Positions 17,177 through 28,243 are shown, numbered from the stretch's first letter. The stretch is 64,000 bases of DNA from Poindextera sp041691315 (GCA_041691315.1 JBEPUW010000003.1:110661-174660), one strand, 5' to 3'. Program-made: numbers and translations. The notes: generated by a model not told the origin, from the letters alone.

Positions 17177-17857
17177 CTAGATGAACAGCTCCCGGGACGG
17201 GCAGAGGTCGGCGATCAGGCAGGCCTCGCACTTGGGCCGGCGCGCCACGCAAGTGTAGCGGCCGTGCAGGATCAGCCAGTGGTGGGCGCGGGTGAGATAG
17301 GGTTCGGGCGTGATCGCAATCAGGTCCTGCTCGACCAGGTCCGGCGTCTTGCCCTTACTCAGCTTCAAACGGTGGGCGACGCGGAAGACGTGGGTGTCGA
17401 CGGCGATGGCCGGCTCGATGTCCAGTTCGTTCAGCACCACGCTGGCGGTCTTGCGGCCGACCCCGGGCAGGGCCTGCAGGGCTTCGCGGTTCAGCGGGAC
17501 CTCGCCGCCGTACTGCTCGACCAGGATCTGGCTGAGCCGCACGACGTTCCTGGCCTTGGTCCGAAAGAGGCCGATGGCGGCGATGAAGGGAATCAGGCCG
17601 CTTTCGCCGAGCGCGATGATCTTTTGCGGCGTATCGGCGATGGCGTAGAGCGTGTCGGTCGCCTTGTTCACCGACTTGTCGGTGGCCTGGGCCGACAGCA
17701 CCACCGCGACCAGCAGGGTGAAGGGCGTCTTGAAGCGCAGTTCGGTGCGCGGATTAGGAGTCGCCGCCGCGAAACGCTCGAAAATCGTCTGGATGCGGGT
17801 CTTTTCGGCCGGCGACAGGCGCCGCCGGCGAAGCTTCAATGTGGTGGGTTTGGCCAT
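17177..17857 (-). CDS. nth: Endonuclease III (DNA glycosylase/AP lyase)
   Basis: A 226-residue base-excision repair enzyme removing oxidised pyrimidines. From the ATG at 17857: the helix-hairpin-helix LPGVGRKTA (130-138) carries the catalytic Lys136, catalytic Asp154 is in VDTHVFRV, and the [4Fe-4S] loop has Cys203, Cys210, Cys213 and Cys219 (C-x6-C-x2-C-x5-C). ATGs at 17869 and 17911 are in frame; none has a clear SD, and I take the one giving a short basic N-terminus. It is divergent from mutS across less than 90 bases, placing two DNA-repair genes back to back. Confidence 0.96.
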   Translation of the reverse strand: MAKPTTLKLRRRRLSPAEKTRIQTIFERFAAATPNPRTELRFKTPFTLLVAVVLSAQATDKSVNKATDTLYAIADTPQKIIALGESGLIPFIAAIGLFRTKARNVVRLSQILVEQYGGEVPLNREALQALPGVGRKTASVVLNELDIEPAIAVDTHVFRVAHRLKLSKGKTPDLVEQDLIAITPEPYLTRAHHWLILHGRYTCVARRPKCEACLIADLCPSRELFI

Positions 17858-17943
17858 CGCCCGCACCATCGCGCGGCTTTCCCGCGCCGCCAAGCTTGTC
17901 TCGGGCTTCAAAGCTTGAGCGGCGCGCTATAGCGTCGCGCGCG

Positions 17944-20619
17944 ATGAACGCGCCCGCCAATCCTCTCGCCGCCGATCCGAGCCCCGTCATGGCGCAGTTC
18001 TTCGAGGCCAAGGCGCGCCAGCCCGACGCGCTGGTCTTCTTCCGCATGGGCGACTTCTACGAAATGTTTTTCGACGATGCCGAAAAGGCCGCAACGGCGC
18101 TCGGCATCGCGCTGACCGCGCGCGGCACGCATCAGGGCGCGCCCATCCCGATGTGCGGGGTGCCGGTGCATGCGGCCGAGGCCTATCTGGCCAAGCTGAT
18201 CCGCGCCGGCTTCAAGGTCGCCGTCTGCGAGCAGATGGAAGACCCGGCCGAGGCGCGCAAACGCGGCGGCAAGTCTATCGTCCGCCGCGACGTAGTGCGG
18301 GTGGTGACGCCCGGCACCCTGACCGAGGACGGGCTGCTCGACGCGCGCGGGGCCAATCGGCTCGCCGCCGTCGCGGTTCGCGCCGGCCAGGCGGCGGTGG
18401 CCAGCGTCGAGCTCTCCACCGGCGAGGTCGAGGTGATCTCGACCAGCCGTGACGGCCTAGCGGCGGTGCTTGCGGCGCTGGCGCCCTCGGAAATCCTGGT
18501 GCCTGACCGCCTGTTCGCCGACGCCGAGCTGTCGGTGGCGCTGAAGTCGCAGAGCGGCCTGGTGCAGCCGGTCGCCCAGGCCCTGGCCGAGCCGTCGGCC
18601 GCTGAGGCGCGCGTCAAGCGGCTCTACGGCGTCGATACCCTCGACGGGTTCGGGGCCCTGACCGGCGCCGAGGTCTCGGCGCTGGGGCTGATCGCGGCGC
18701 ATCTGGAGGTGACCCAGGCCGGCCGGCCGCCGGCCTTGCGCGCGCCGCGCCGGGCCGGCGACGCCGACGCCATGGCCATCGATCCCGCGACGCGGATCAG
18801 CCTGGAGATCGAGCGCAGCCAGTCCGGCGGTCGCGAAGGCTCGCTGCTGGCCGCCCTCGATCGCACCGTAAGCTCCGGTGGCGCGCGGCTGCTGGCGGCC
18901 CGGCTAGGCCGGCCGCTGCTGGACCCCGAAGCCATCGCCGCGCGACTGGACGCGGTGGATTGGCTGCTCGGCCGCCGCGATCTCCGCCGCGACCTGCGCG
19001 CGAGGCTGAAGGGCGCCGGCGATATCGCCAGGGCCTTGGCGCGGCTGGCGCTGGGCCGCGGCGGCCCACGCGACCTGGGCTGCCTGCGCGACAGCCTGCG
19101 CACCGCCGAGGCGCTCGCCGGCCTGGTCGCGGCGCAGTCCGGACCGATCGACGCCCCGCCGAGCGAAGTCGCCGAGGCGGCGCGCGCGCTGTCGCCCGAC
19201 GTGGCGCTGGCCGACTTCATCGAAACCCTTGAGGCCGGCCTCGGGCCGGGCCTGCCGGCCCAGGCCCGCGACGGCGGGTTCGTCGCCGCCGGGGCGCGGC
19301 CGGAGCTGGATGAGGTGCGCGGCCTGCGTGACGACAGCCGCCGGGTGGTCGCGGCCCTGGAGGCGCGGCTGCAGATGGAGACCGGGCTGGCCTTGCGCGT
19401 GCGCCACAACGCCGTGCTCGGCTATTTCGTCGAGCTGGGCGCGGCCAAGGCCGAGGCGTTGTTGCAGCCGCCGCTGAACGCCGCCTTCATCCATCGCCAG
19501 ACCCTGGCCAACCAGGTCCGCTTCACCACCGTCGAACTGGCCGAGCTCGACGCCCGCATCGCCCAGGCCGCCGAACGCGCCCTGGCCATCGAGATCGAGA
19601 CGTTCGAGATCTGGCGCGAGCGGGCGCGCGGGCTCTCCGCCCCGATCCAGGCTGCCGCCGAGGCGCTGGCGCGGCTCGACGTCGCCGCCGCCCTGGCCGA
19701 ATGGGCGGAAGAGGCCGATGCCGTGCGCCCCGAAGTCGACCGTTCGCTCGACTTCATCGCCGAGGCGGCGCGGCATCCGGTGGTCGAGGCGGCGGTGCGC
19801 CGCGAGGGCCAGGCCTTCACGCCCAACGACTGCGCGCTGGACGGCGCCGGCGTGAACGCCGCGCGCCTGATCTTGGTCACGGGGCCGAACATGGCCGGCA
19901 AGTCGACCTTCCTGCGCCAGAACGCGCTCCTGGCCGTGCTCGCCCAGGCCGGCTCCTTCGTGCCGGCCAAACGGCTTAAGCTGGGCGTGGTCGACCGCTT
20001 GTTCAGCCGTGTCGGCGCCGCCGACGACCTGTCCCGCGGCCGCTCCACTTTCATGGCCGAGATGGTCGAGACGGCAGCCATCCTGACCCAGGCGACGCCG
20101 CGTTCGCTGGTGATCCTGGACGAGATCGGCCGCGGCACCGCAACCTATGACGGCCTGGCCATCGCCTGGGCCTGCGCCGAGGCGTTGCATGACGCCAACC
20201 AGAGCCGCGCCCTCTTCGCCACCCACTATCACGAGCTGGCGCAGCTGGAGGGGCGGATGGCGCACGTCGCCAACCTTTCGATGCGAGCCAAGGAATTCAA
20301 CGGCGACCTGGTCTTCCTGCATGAGGCGAGGCCCGGCCCGGCCGACCGCTCCTATGGCGTCCAGGTCGCCAAACTGGCCGGGGTGCCGCCGACGGTGGTG
20401 GCCCGCGCCCGCCAGGTGCTCGACCGGCTGGAGCGCGAACAGGCCTCGCCGGCCAGGCTCGACGACCTGCCGCTGTTCGCCGCCGCGGCCGAGCCGGCGC
20501 ATTTGTTCCTTGCCGAGCCCAGCGCGGTCGACCGCGCCCTGGCCGACCTCGATCTCGACGGCATGAGCCCGCGCGAGGCGATGGACGCCCTCTATCGCCT
20601 CAAAGGCCTGATCGGCTAA
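17944..20619 (+). CDS. mutS: DNA mismatch repair ATPase MutS
   Basis: An 891-residue mismatch-recognition protein. The N-terminal domain begins with MAQFFEAK and carries the mismatch-contacting Phe-x-Glu as DFYE (Phe38/Glu40). Connector, core and clamp domains follow (about 130-600). The ATPase domain has Walker A GPNMAGKST at 647-655, Walker B VILDEIGRGT and the HYHEL motif. The C-terminal YRLKG segment matches the dimerisation tail. The start at 17944 begins MNAPANPL; it has no SD, so leaderless or unstructured initiation is possible. It heads the conserved order mutS-glnD-murJ-trpS. Confidence 0.97.
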   Translation: MNAPANPLAADPSPVMAQFFEAKARQPDALVFFRMGDFYEMFFDDAEKAATALGIALTARGTHQGAPIPMCGVPVHAAEAYLAKLIRAGFKVAVCEQMEDPAEARKRGGKSIVRRDVVRVVTPGTLTEDGLLDARGANRLAAVAVRAGQAAVASVELSTGEVEVISTSRDGLAAVLAALAPSEILVPDRLFADAELSVALKSQSGLVQPVAQALAEPSAAEARVKRLYGVDTLDGFGALTGAEVSALGLIAAHLEVTQAGRPPALRAPRRAGDADAMAIDPATRISLEIERSQSGGREGSLLAALDRTVSSGGARLLAARLGRPLLDPEAIAARLDAVDWLLGRRDLRRDLRARLKGAGDIARALARLALGRGGPRDLGCLRDSLRTAEALAGLVAAQSGPIDAPPSEVAEAARALSPDVALADFIETLEAGLGPGLPAQARDGGFVAAGARPELDEVRGLRDDSRRVVAALEARLQMETGLALRVRHNAVLGYFVELGAAKAEALLQPPLNAAFIHRQTLANQVRFTTVELAELDARIAQAAERALAIEIETFEIWRERARGLSAPIQAAAEALARLDVAAALAEWAEEADAVRPEVDRSLDFIAEAARHPVVEAAVRREGQAFTPNDCALDGAGVNAARLILVTGPNMAGKSTFLRQNALLAVLAQAGSFVPAKRLKLGVVDRLFSRVGAADDLSRGRSTFMAEMVETAAILTQATPRSLVILDEIGRGTATYDGLAIAWACAEALHDANQSRALFATHYHELAQLEGRMAHVANLSMRAKEFNGDLVFLHEARPGPADRSYGVQVAKLAGVPPTVVARARQVLDRLEREQASPARLDDLPLFAAAAEPAHLFLAEPSAVDRALADLDLDGMSPREAMDALYRLKGLIG

Positions 20620-20660
20620 ACGGCCGCGCCGCGCGTTACGATAAAGCCTTCGTGACGAGC

Positions 20661-20675
20661 GGCGGACTCTCCGCC
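20661..20675 (+). other. Short perfect hairpin between mutS and glnD
   Basis: GGCGGA-CTC-TCCGCC can form a 6-bp stem with a 3-base loop, 41 bases after the mutS stop and 27 bases before the glnD ATG. There is no T tract after it, so it is not a standard intrinsic terminator. It may shape the glnD leader or stabilise the mutS 3' end. Confidence 0.35.
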
Positions 20676-20701
20676 CGCCGTTGCTATATAGACCAGAGCC
20701 C

Positions 20702-23542
20702 ATGCCGCCGCGCCTTCGCCCCACCCGCATCGAATATGTCGTCGACGGCTTCCGGCTTCGCGCCCAGTTGTCGGCGGCGGCGCTGGACGCCATCGGCGAC
20801 GAGGCCGAACAACGTCGTCGGGCGCTGGAGATCCTGAAGGCCGCGCTGTTCCGCGGCCGGATGATCGCCAAGGAACGGCTGGAGGCCGGCGGCGGCGGCA
20901 TCGAGACCGCCCGGCTGCTCTCCGGCGTCACCGACGAGGTGATCTCGGCGCTCTATGACTTCACCACCGTCCACGTCTTCCGCGCCCGCAACCCCACCGA
21001 GGGCGAGCGGCTGGCCCTGATGGCGGTCGGCGGCTACGGCCGCGGCACGTTGGCGCCCTTCTCCGACATCGATCTGCTGTTCCTGCGACCTTACAAGCAG
21101 ACCGCCCACGCCGAGAGCGTCATCGAGTTCATGCTCTATGCGCTGTGGGATCTGGGCTTCAAGGTCGGCCACGCCTCGCGCACTATCGAGGAGTGCCTCA
21201 GGCTTTCCCGCGAAGACCACACCATCCGCACCTCCATCCTCGAGGCCCGGCAGCTAACGGGCGACGAGGTGCTGGCCCAGACGCTGAAGCGCCGTTTCCG
21301 CGAGGAGGTGCTGAAAGGCACCGGCCCCGATTTCGTCGCCGCCAAGCTGAAGGAGCGCGACGAGCGCCATTCGCGGATCGGCGCCAGCCGCTACCTGGTC
21401 GAGCCGAACGTCAAGGACGGCAAGGGCGGGCTTCGCGACCTCAACACCCTGTTCTGGATCGCCCAGTACCTGCATCCGCTGGACAGCCCCGACCACGCGC
21501 TCAGCCTGGAGATGTTCAATCGGCGCGAGGTGCGCGCCTTTATCCGCGCCTTCGACTTCCTGTGGGCGGTGCGCGGCCATCTGCATTTCGCCACCGGCCG
21601 GCCGGAAGAGCGGCTGAGCTTCGACCTGCAGCCGCAGATCGCCAAGCGGATGGGTTACGAGGACCGTCCGCGCAAGGGCGGCGACAACACCCCGGCGGTC
21701 GAGCGCTTCATGCGCCGCTATTTCCTGATCGCCCGCGAGGTCGGGGTGCTGACCCGGGAATTCTGCGCCAAGCTGGAGGCCGACGCCGAGAAGACCGCGC
21801 CCAAGGGCCTGTCGCGCTTCCTGCCGCGCCGCAAAGGCGCCGGGCCGAAGCCGCTGGACGAGCCCGGCTTCCTGATCGAGAGCGGCCGGCTGACTATCGC
21901 GAGCCAGGACACCTTCGAGCACGACCCGGTCAATCTGCTCAGGCTGTTCGCCATCGCCGACCGCCGCGACCTCGACCTGCACCCGGACGCCTTCACCGCC
22001 GCCACCCGCTCGCTGCCGCTGATCACCTCGAAGCTCAGACGTGATCCGGAGGCGGCCAAGGTCTTCCTCGACGTGCTGGCGCGGGGCCGCAGCACCTATC
22101 GCACCCTGACCATGATGAACGAGAGCGGCGTGCTCGGCCGGTTTCTCCCCGAGTTTGGGCACATCGTCGCCCAGATGCAGTTCAATATGTACCACTCCTA
22201 CACTGTCGACGAGCACACGCTGCGGGCGGTCGGGATCATCGCCGACATCGCCAACGGCGCCCTGATCAAGGATCACCCCCTGTCGGTCGCCATGTGGCCG
22301 CTGATCGAGGACAAGGAGGTCTTGTTCCTGGCCATGCTGCTGCACGACACCGGCAAGGGCGGGGTCGGCGGCCAGGAAAAGGCTGGGGCGCGCGCGGCCA
22401 GGGCGGCCTGCGAGCGGCTGGGGCTTGAGCGGGAGCGGGTCGAGCTGGTCGCCTGGCTGGTCGAGCACCATCTGGTGATGAGCGACTATGCGCAGAAGCG
22501 CGACGTCGCCGACCCGCGCACGGTGGCGGCCTTCGCCCAGATCGTCGAGACGCCAGAGCGGATGCGGCTCTTGTTGCTGCTCACCGTCGCCGATATCCGC
22601 GCCGTCGGGCCGGGGGTCTGGAACGGCTGGAAGGGCCAGTTGATGCGCGAGCTGTTCGGCGCCACCGAGGCGGTGTTCCGCGGCGGTCGCACGGCCGACG
22701 CGGCGGCCACCTTCAGCCGCCACCTGCACGCGGCGGCCGATGAGGCGCGCACGGTGTTGATCACCGCCGAGCCCGAGGCGGAAGCCTGGGCCGGGGCGAT
22801 GGAGAACGCCTATTTCACCGCCTTCTCGGCCGACGAATACCTCGCCCACGCGGCGCTGGCCCGGCGGGCGGGCGCCCAGGGCGGCGCGGCGGCCTCGGCC
22901 TCGATCAAGTTGGAAAGCAACGCCGCCGAGGTCATCGTCGCCGCCCACGACCGCCGCGGCCTGTTCGCCGACCTGGCGGTGGCCATCGCCGATTTCGGGG
23001 CCAATGTGGTGGGCGCGCGCGCCTTCACCTCGTCGAAGGCCGAGGTGCTCGACCTGTTCTTCGTCCAGGACATCCGTGGCGAGCCGTTGGGCAGCGACAG
23101 CCCGCGCGCGCTGGAGCGGCTGATGGCGGCCCTGGAAGCGGCCGCGCGTGGCGAAACCGATGAGAGCAAGCCGCACCGGGTCGGCGATCCCGGACGCGCC
23201 GCGGCCTTCACCATCACCCCCTCGGTGATCATCGACAACGAGGCTTCCGACGAGGCGACGGTCATCGAGGTCTCGGGCCGCGACCGGCCGGGTCTGCTGG
23301 GCGCCATCGCCCGCACCCTGGCCGAGGCCGGCCTCTCCATCCAGTCGGCCCACATCGACAACTACGGAGAACGCGCCGTCGACGCCTTCTATTGCCATGG
23401 CCCGGAGGGCGGCAAGTTCACCGCCGCGCGTCCGATCAACGCGCTCAAGACCGCCCTCAGCCAGGTGCTGGACGAGGAGCCGACCGAGCCGACCCAAGGT
23501 CGGCCGAGGCTGGAGAAGGCGCGCGCCAGCGTCGCACGTTAG
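20702..23542 (+). CDS. glnD: Bifunctional [protein-PII] uridylyltransferase / uridylyl-removing enzyme
   Basis: A 946-residue nitrogen sensor that uridylylates PII proteins when glutamine is low and removes UMP when it is high. The nucleotidyltransferase domain has GGYGRGTLAPFSDID with the catalytic Asp pair; the HD hydrolase domain contains LLHDTGKGG; two ACT glutamine-binding domains lie at the C-terminus (EVIVAAHDRRGLFADLA and EVSGRDRPGLLGAIA). A TTG at 20681 is in frame, but the ATG at 20702 is preferred. It lies between mutS and murJ, the usual alphaproteobacterial position. Confidence 0.97.
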   Translation: MPPRLRPTRIEYVVDGFRLRAQLSAAALDAIGDEAEQRRRALEILKAALFRGRMIAKERLEAGGGGIETARLLSGVTDEVISALYDFTTVHVFRARNPTEGERLALMAVGGYGRGTLAPFSDIDLLFLRPYKQTAHAESVIEFMLYALWDLGFKVGHASRTIEECLRLSREDHTIRTSILEARQLTGDEVLAQTLKRRFREEVLKGTGPDFVAAKLKERDERHSRIGASRYLVEPNVKDGKGGLRDLNTLFWIAQYLHPLDSPDHALSLEMFNRREVRAFIRAFDFLWAVRGHLHFATGRPEERLSFDLQPQIAKRMGYEDRPRKGGDNTPAVERFMRRYFLIAREVGVLTREFCAKLEADAEKTAPKGLSRFLPRRKGAGPKPLDEPGFLIESGRLTIASQDTFEHDPVNLLRLFAIADRRDLDLHPDAFTAATRSLPLITSKLRRDPEAAKVFLDVLARGRSTYRTLTMMNESGVLGRFLPEFGHIVAQMQFNMYHSYTVDEHTLRAVGIIADIANGALIKDHPLSVAMWPLIEDKEVLFLAMLLHDTGKGGVGGQEKAGARAARAACERLGLERERVELVAWLVEHHLVMSDYAQKRDVADPRTVAAFAQIVETPERMRLLLLLTVADIRAVGPGVWNGWKGQLMRELFGATEAVFRGGRTADAAATFSRHLHAAADEARTVLITAEPEAEAWAGAMENAYFTAFSADEYLAHAALARRAGAQGGAAASASIKLESNAAEVIVAAHDRRGLFADLAVAIADFGANVVGARAFTSSKAEVLDLFFVQDIRGEPLGSDSPRALERLMAALEAAARGETDESKPHRVGDPGRAAAFTITPSVIIDNEASDEATVIEVSGRDRPGLLGAIARTLAEAGLSIQSAHIDNYGERAVDAFYCHGPEGGKFTAARPINALKTALSQVLDEEPTEPTQGRPRLEKARASVAR

Positions 23543-23592
23543 CGCCGGCTCGCCCGCTTGACCGCCCCAGCGACCCAGCGTACCGCCGCCTC

Positions 23593-25254
23593 GTGACCGT
23601 CGATCCCGCCGCCGCCGTTCCGGCCGCGCCTCCCGTGAGAAGCGCGCGGGCGGGCATGATCCGCTCGTCGATCATCTTCTCGGCCTTCACCCTGATCAGC
23701 AAGGTGATGGGCTTCGTCCGCGATCTGGCGGTCAGCTACTATATGGGCGCGAGCGCCACCTTCGCGGCCGACGCCTTCAACACCGCGTTCGCCTTCCCAA
23801 ACCTGTTTCGCCGCATCTTCGCCGAGGGCGCCTTCGCCTCGGCCTTCGTGCCGACCTACGCCAAGTCGCTTGAGCACGAGGGCGAGGACGTCGCCGACAC
23901 CCTGGCCGCCGACGCCATGGCGACACTGGCGGCGGCGACCCTGGCCATCACCGTCGCCGCCGAACTGGCCATGCCCTGGGTGATCATGGCTTTCGCGCCG
24001 GGGTTCGCGGCCAATCCGGCCAAGTTCCACCTGACGGTGATGCTGACCATGATCACCATGCCCTACCTGCCCTGCATGGCGATCTACGCCCACCTGTCGG
24101 GGGTGCTGCAGGCGCGCAACCGCTTCATCCTGTCGGCGGTCGCGCCGGTGCTGCTCAACATCTGGACCCTGGTGACGGTGATCCCGGCCCATGCGCCGCA
24201 GCCGGCGGCGATCGCCGCCTCCTGGGGCGTGCTGGCCGCCGGCGTCTCGCAGGCTGCTCTGCTCTGGTACGGGGTGCGCCGGTCGGGCGCGCATGTGGAC
24301 TGGCGCTGGCCCCGGTTGACGCCGCAGATCAAGCAGCTGATCGGCCTTGCTGTCCCCGGCGCCATCGCCGCCAGCGCCAGCCAGATCAACGTCTTCGTGT
24401 CGCAGATCCTGGTCTCGCCGATCAACGGCGCGCGCTCGTGGCTGGCGGTCTGCGACCGGCTCTACCAGCTGCCGCAGAGCCTGGTCGGGGTCGCCATCGG
24501 CGTGGCCCTGCTGCCCCGGCTGTCGCGCGCCGTGCATGGCGGCGACGAGGCAGGCTCGCGCAGCGCCATGGACGAAGCGATCACCTTCTCGATGGCCCTG
24601 ACCCTGCCCGCCGCGGCGGCGCTGGTCACGATCCCCTTCTTCATGATCGACGCCCTCTATACCCGCGGCGCCTTCAAGAGCCTCGACGCCCACGCCACCG
24701 CGCTAGCCCTGCAGCAATATGGCTGGGGCGTGCCGGCCTTCGTCCTGGCGCAGATCACCAACCGCGCCTTCTTCGCCCGCCAGGATACGGCGACGCCGAT
24801 GCGCTACGCCCTGATTTCGGTGGCGGTCACCGTGGTGGCGGGGATCACCTTGTTTCACCTGATCGGCGTACCGGGGATCGCAGCGGCCACCAGCCTGGCG
24901 TCCTGGCTGAACGTGATCATGATGAGCTTCACCCTGGCCCGGCGCGGCCACTATGCGGTCGGCGCCCGCGCACGCTCGAAGCTGTTCCGCATCCTGGCCG
25001 CAAGCGTGGCGTTGGGCCTGCTGCTGGCCGCCGCCGGCCATTATCGCCCGCAGCTGCAGGGCCTGCTTGGCGGCCTCAGCCTCGGCCCCATTCACGCCAA
25101 GGAGATCGTCATCCTGCTGGTGCTGGTCTTCGCCGGCGCGGCCTATCCGCTGCTGCTGTTCGCGGCCGGCGGGATCACCATTGCCGAGCTGCGCGCGGCG
25201 CTGCGGCGCCCGGCGCGGATCGAGCCCGCCGACATCCCGACGCCCTTGCCCTAG
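23593..25254 (+). CDS. murJ: Lipid II flippase MurJ
   Basis: An inner-membrane MOP-superfamily flippase that moves lipid II to the periplasm for peptidoglycan assembly. The core MIRSSIIFSAFTLISKVMGFVRD is followed by about 14 hydrophobic segments and the family motif FPNLFRRIFAEGAF. A conserved Arg-rich cavity (SKVMGFVRD, NLFRR) is visible. With the GTG at 23593 the protein has 553 residues; the ATG at 23656 would give 532, also normal for the family, and neither has an SD. It lies 50 bases after glnD and 139 bases before trpS. Confidence 0.95.
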   Translation: MTVDPAAAVPAAPPVRSARAGMIRSSIIFSAFTLISKVMGFVRDLAVSYYMGASATFAADAFNTAFAFPNLFRRIFAEGAFASAFVPTYAKSLEHEGEDVADTLAADAMATLAAATLAITVAAELAMPWVIMAFAPGFAANPAKFHLTVMLTMITMPYLPCMAIYAHLSGVLQARNRFILSAVAPVLLNIWTLVTVIPAHAPQPAAIAASWGVLAAGVSQAALLWYGVRRSGAHVDWRWPRLTPQIKQLIGLAVPGAIAASASQINVFVSQILVSPINGARSWLAVCDRLYQLPQSLVGVAIGVALLPRLSRAVHGGDEAGSRSAMDEAITFSMALTLPAAAALVTIPFFMIDALYTRGAFKSLDAHATALALQQYGWGVPAFVLAQITNRAFFARQDTATPMRYALISVAVTVVAGITLFHLIGVPGIAAATSLASWLNVIMMSFTLARRGHYAVGARARSKLFRILAASVALGLLLAAAGHYRPQLQGLLGGLSLGPIHAKEIVILLVLVFAGAAYPLLLFAAGGITIAELRAALRRPARIEPADIPTPLP

Positions 25255-25393
25255 GCGGGTCATTGGGGCTAATGGCCGGCCATGCGATTGACGACAGCGC
25301 AAATTCGGCGATGGCGCGGCGGACCGGCCTAGTTACCGTTCGCTGGCGCGTTCGTGCGCGCCGAACCCATCGCCTCGAAACCCAAGTCGTCCC

Positions 25394-26437
<1,044 letters not shown>

Positions 26438-26447
26438 GAGGCCGTCG

Positions 26448-26948
26448 ATGGCCGCAAGACACTGTGTTGCTCTGATTTCGCTGTTCGCGGCGACGCTGCT
26501 GGCCGTCGGCGGCGCCGCTGCAGACCCGCATCCGGTCAAGAAGGGCGACATCACTGTCTCCAGCCGGATGCTGCGCACGTCGTTCGGCGGCGCCCCGAAC
26601 AGCGCCGCCTATATGGTCATCGCCAACGCCGGCAATGCGCCGGACAGGCTAATCGCGGCCCGCTGCGCCTGCGCGGCCAGCGTCGATATCCACGAGACCG
26701 AAAATATGGCCGGCATGTCGACGATGAAGTCGGCCGCGCCGGTGACCATCCCGCCTCACGGCCAGGTGGTTTTCCACCCCGGCGGCCTGCACCTGATGCT
26801 GACGCACCTGAAGGGGCGGCTGGCCGAGGGCGGCGAACAGGACCTCACCCTGGTCTTCCAGCGCGCCGGGACGGTGCGGGCGAGCTTCCAGATTCGCGCC
26901 CGGATTCCGGCCCTTCCGGCGCCGCCCATGGCCGGCATGAGGCGCTGA
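26448..26948 (+). CDS. Periplasmic copper chaperone PCu(A)C family
   Basis: A 166-residue exported cupredoxin-like protein. The signal peptide is hydrophobic to about residue 25 (AAAD cleavage). It matches the copper-site spacing exactly: His82-X10-Met93-X21-His115-X-Met117. Such proteins deliver Cu(I) to the CuA site of cytochrome oxidase or buffer periplasmic copper. An ideal AGGAGG lies 6 bases before the ATG, 10 bases after the trpS stop, so expression may be strong. A Met-rich C-terminal tail (PPMAGMRR) could add copper ligands. No Sco or oxidase gene is adjacent. Confidence 0.93.
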   Translation: MAARHCVALISLFAATLLAVGGAAADPHPVKKGDITVSSRMLRTSFGGAPNSAAYMVIANAGNAPDRLIAARCACAASVDIHETENMAGMSTMKSAAPVTIPPHGQVVFHPGGLHLMLTHLKGRLAEGGEQDLTLVFQRAGTVRASFQIRARIPALPAPPMAGMRR

Positions 26949-27007
26949 GACGCTTGCGCCGCAGCCCAGCAAAGGCCATCTGAAGGCGACGCGTTCGAGA
27001 GACGATC

Positions 27008-27577
27008 ATGTTCATCCAGACCGAAACCACCCCCAATCCCGACGTTCTCAAGTTCCTGCCCGGCCGCGAGGTGCTCGACGAGGGCGCGCGCGAGTTCCGC
27101 GATGCAGGCGAAGCGGAGTCCTCGCCGCTGGCGGCCGCGATCTTCGCCCTGGGCGACGTGACCCGGGTCTTCTTTGGCTCCGACTTCATCACCGTCATGC
27201 GCTCGGGCGGCGGCCGCGAATGGCCGCAGCTGAAGGCGCCGATCCTGGCGGCGATCATGGACCACTTCACCTCCGGCCAGCCGCTGCTGCTCGACGCCGA
27301 GGACGAGGGGCATGACAGCACGGTCTATGAGGGCGACGCCGCCCAGGTGGTGGCCGAGATCAAGGACCTGCTCGACACCCGCATCCGCCCGGCGGTGGCC
27401 CAGGATGGCGGCGACATCACCTTCAACCGCTTCGAGGCCGCCACCGGCGTGGTCTTCCTCAACATGCGCGGCGCCTGTTCCGGCTGCCCGTCTTCGGCGG
27501 CCACCCTGCGCTCCGGGGTCGAGAACATGCTCAAACACTATGTGCCCGAAGTGACGCGGGTCGAGCAGACGCTTTAG
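27008..27577 (+). CDS. NfuA/NifU-C-type iron-sulfur cluster carrier
   Basis: A 189-residue two-domain protein. The N-terminal Nfu_N domain (about 1-88) begins MFIQTETTPNPDVLKFLPG. The C-terminal NifU-like domain (about 105-185) has the cluster-binding Cys157-x-x-Cys160 in RGACSGCPSS and the QDGGDI segment. It carries [4Fe-4S] clusters to client proteins in the cytosol; radical-SAM MiaB, encoded downstream, is a plausible client. In alphaproteobacteria it commonly precedes tsaB, rimI and fur, as here. Confidence 0.94.
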   Translation: MFIQTETTPNPDVLKFLPGREVLDEGAREFRDAGEAESSPLAAAIFALGDVTRVFFGSDFITVMRSGGGREWPQLKAPILAAIMDHFTSGQPLLLDAEDEGHDSTVYEGDAAQVVAEIKDLLDTRIRPAVAQDGGDITFNRFEAATGVVFLNMRGACSGCPSSAATLRSGVENMLKHYVPEVTRVEQTL

Positions 27578-27640
27578 CCGCTCCCCTCGGCGCCGAGCCT
27601 TCGGTTTGAAGCGGCCCGCCGGATCGTCTACCCACCAGGG

Positions 27641-28243
27641 ATGATCCGTCCGTCCACGGTCCTCTTGTTAGCAGCGGTCCTGCTCCAGGCCTGCTCGCCG
27701 TCGCCGTTGAAGCCGGTGACCGCGCCCAAGCCTGCGCCCTATCGCGCCGGCCCGTTGCCCATCGGCGTCTGGGGCGTCGGGCCGATCCGGCGGATGACCT
27801 ATTTCGAAGCGCCGCGCATCCAGGAGTTGTTCCCGCTGGCTCAGGTCGCCGAAGGCACGGTGCGTGTCGCCGACGACGAGACCATGGCGGTGATTACCGT
27901 GACCCAAGGCGGCGTGGAAATGCTGGAGATCGACGACGGGACCGGCAACGCCCCTGGCACCACCGACCCGATGATCGGCGCGGTGCGGGCGCTGGGCGGG
28001 CCGGTGCAAGGCCCGCAAGGCGAGCGGATCGGCCTGAAGTGGCGCGACGCTCATTTCGACCTGAGCGAATGCGACCTCGGCGCCCAGCGCGACCGCAACA
28101 CCGTCTTCTGCGCCCGCCCGGGCGAGGGCGCCGTCACCTATCAGTTCGCCGTGCCCGGCTGGGACTCCGAGGAGATTCCACCGGACTCGCTGCTGCGCAA
28201 GGTGGGATACGTGAAGGCGGTCGTCTGGACGCCGCCGGCGTGA
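27641..28243 (+). CDS. Predicted lipoprotein, function unknown
   Basis: A 200-residue protein with a lipoprotein signal: hydrophobic TVLLLAAVLLQAC with lipobox LLQA-Cys18, so it should be anchored in the envelope. The mature part begins with a Pro-rich linker and then a compact domain (GIWG/GPIRRMTYFEAPRIQELFP..., MAVITVTQGG, WRDAHFDLSECDLG). The ELFP plus ITVTQGG arrangement recalls DUF1131/YfeY-type lipoproteins, but that is a tentative resemblance only. It starts 63 bases after nfuA and its TGA overlaps the GTG of tsaB (GTGA), so it is coupled to the tRNA-modification gene. Confidence 0.75.
   Translation: MIRPSTVLLLAAVLLQACSPSPLKPVTAPKPAPYRAGPLPIGVWGVGPIRRMTYFEAPRIQELFPLAQVAEGTVRVADDETMAVITVTQGGVEMLEIDDGTGNAPGTTDPMIGAVRALGGPVQGPQGERIGLKWRDAHFDLSECDLGAQRDRNTVFCARPGEGAVTYQFAVPGWDSEEIPPDSLLRKVGYVKAVVWTPPA

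Noticed and set aside
27586..27597. 12-base palindrome CTCGGCGCCGAG after nfuA
   Set aside because: It has no loop and no T tract; too short to support a terminator or operator in this GC-rich sequence.
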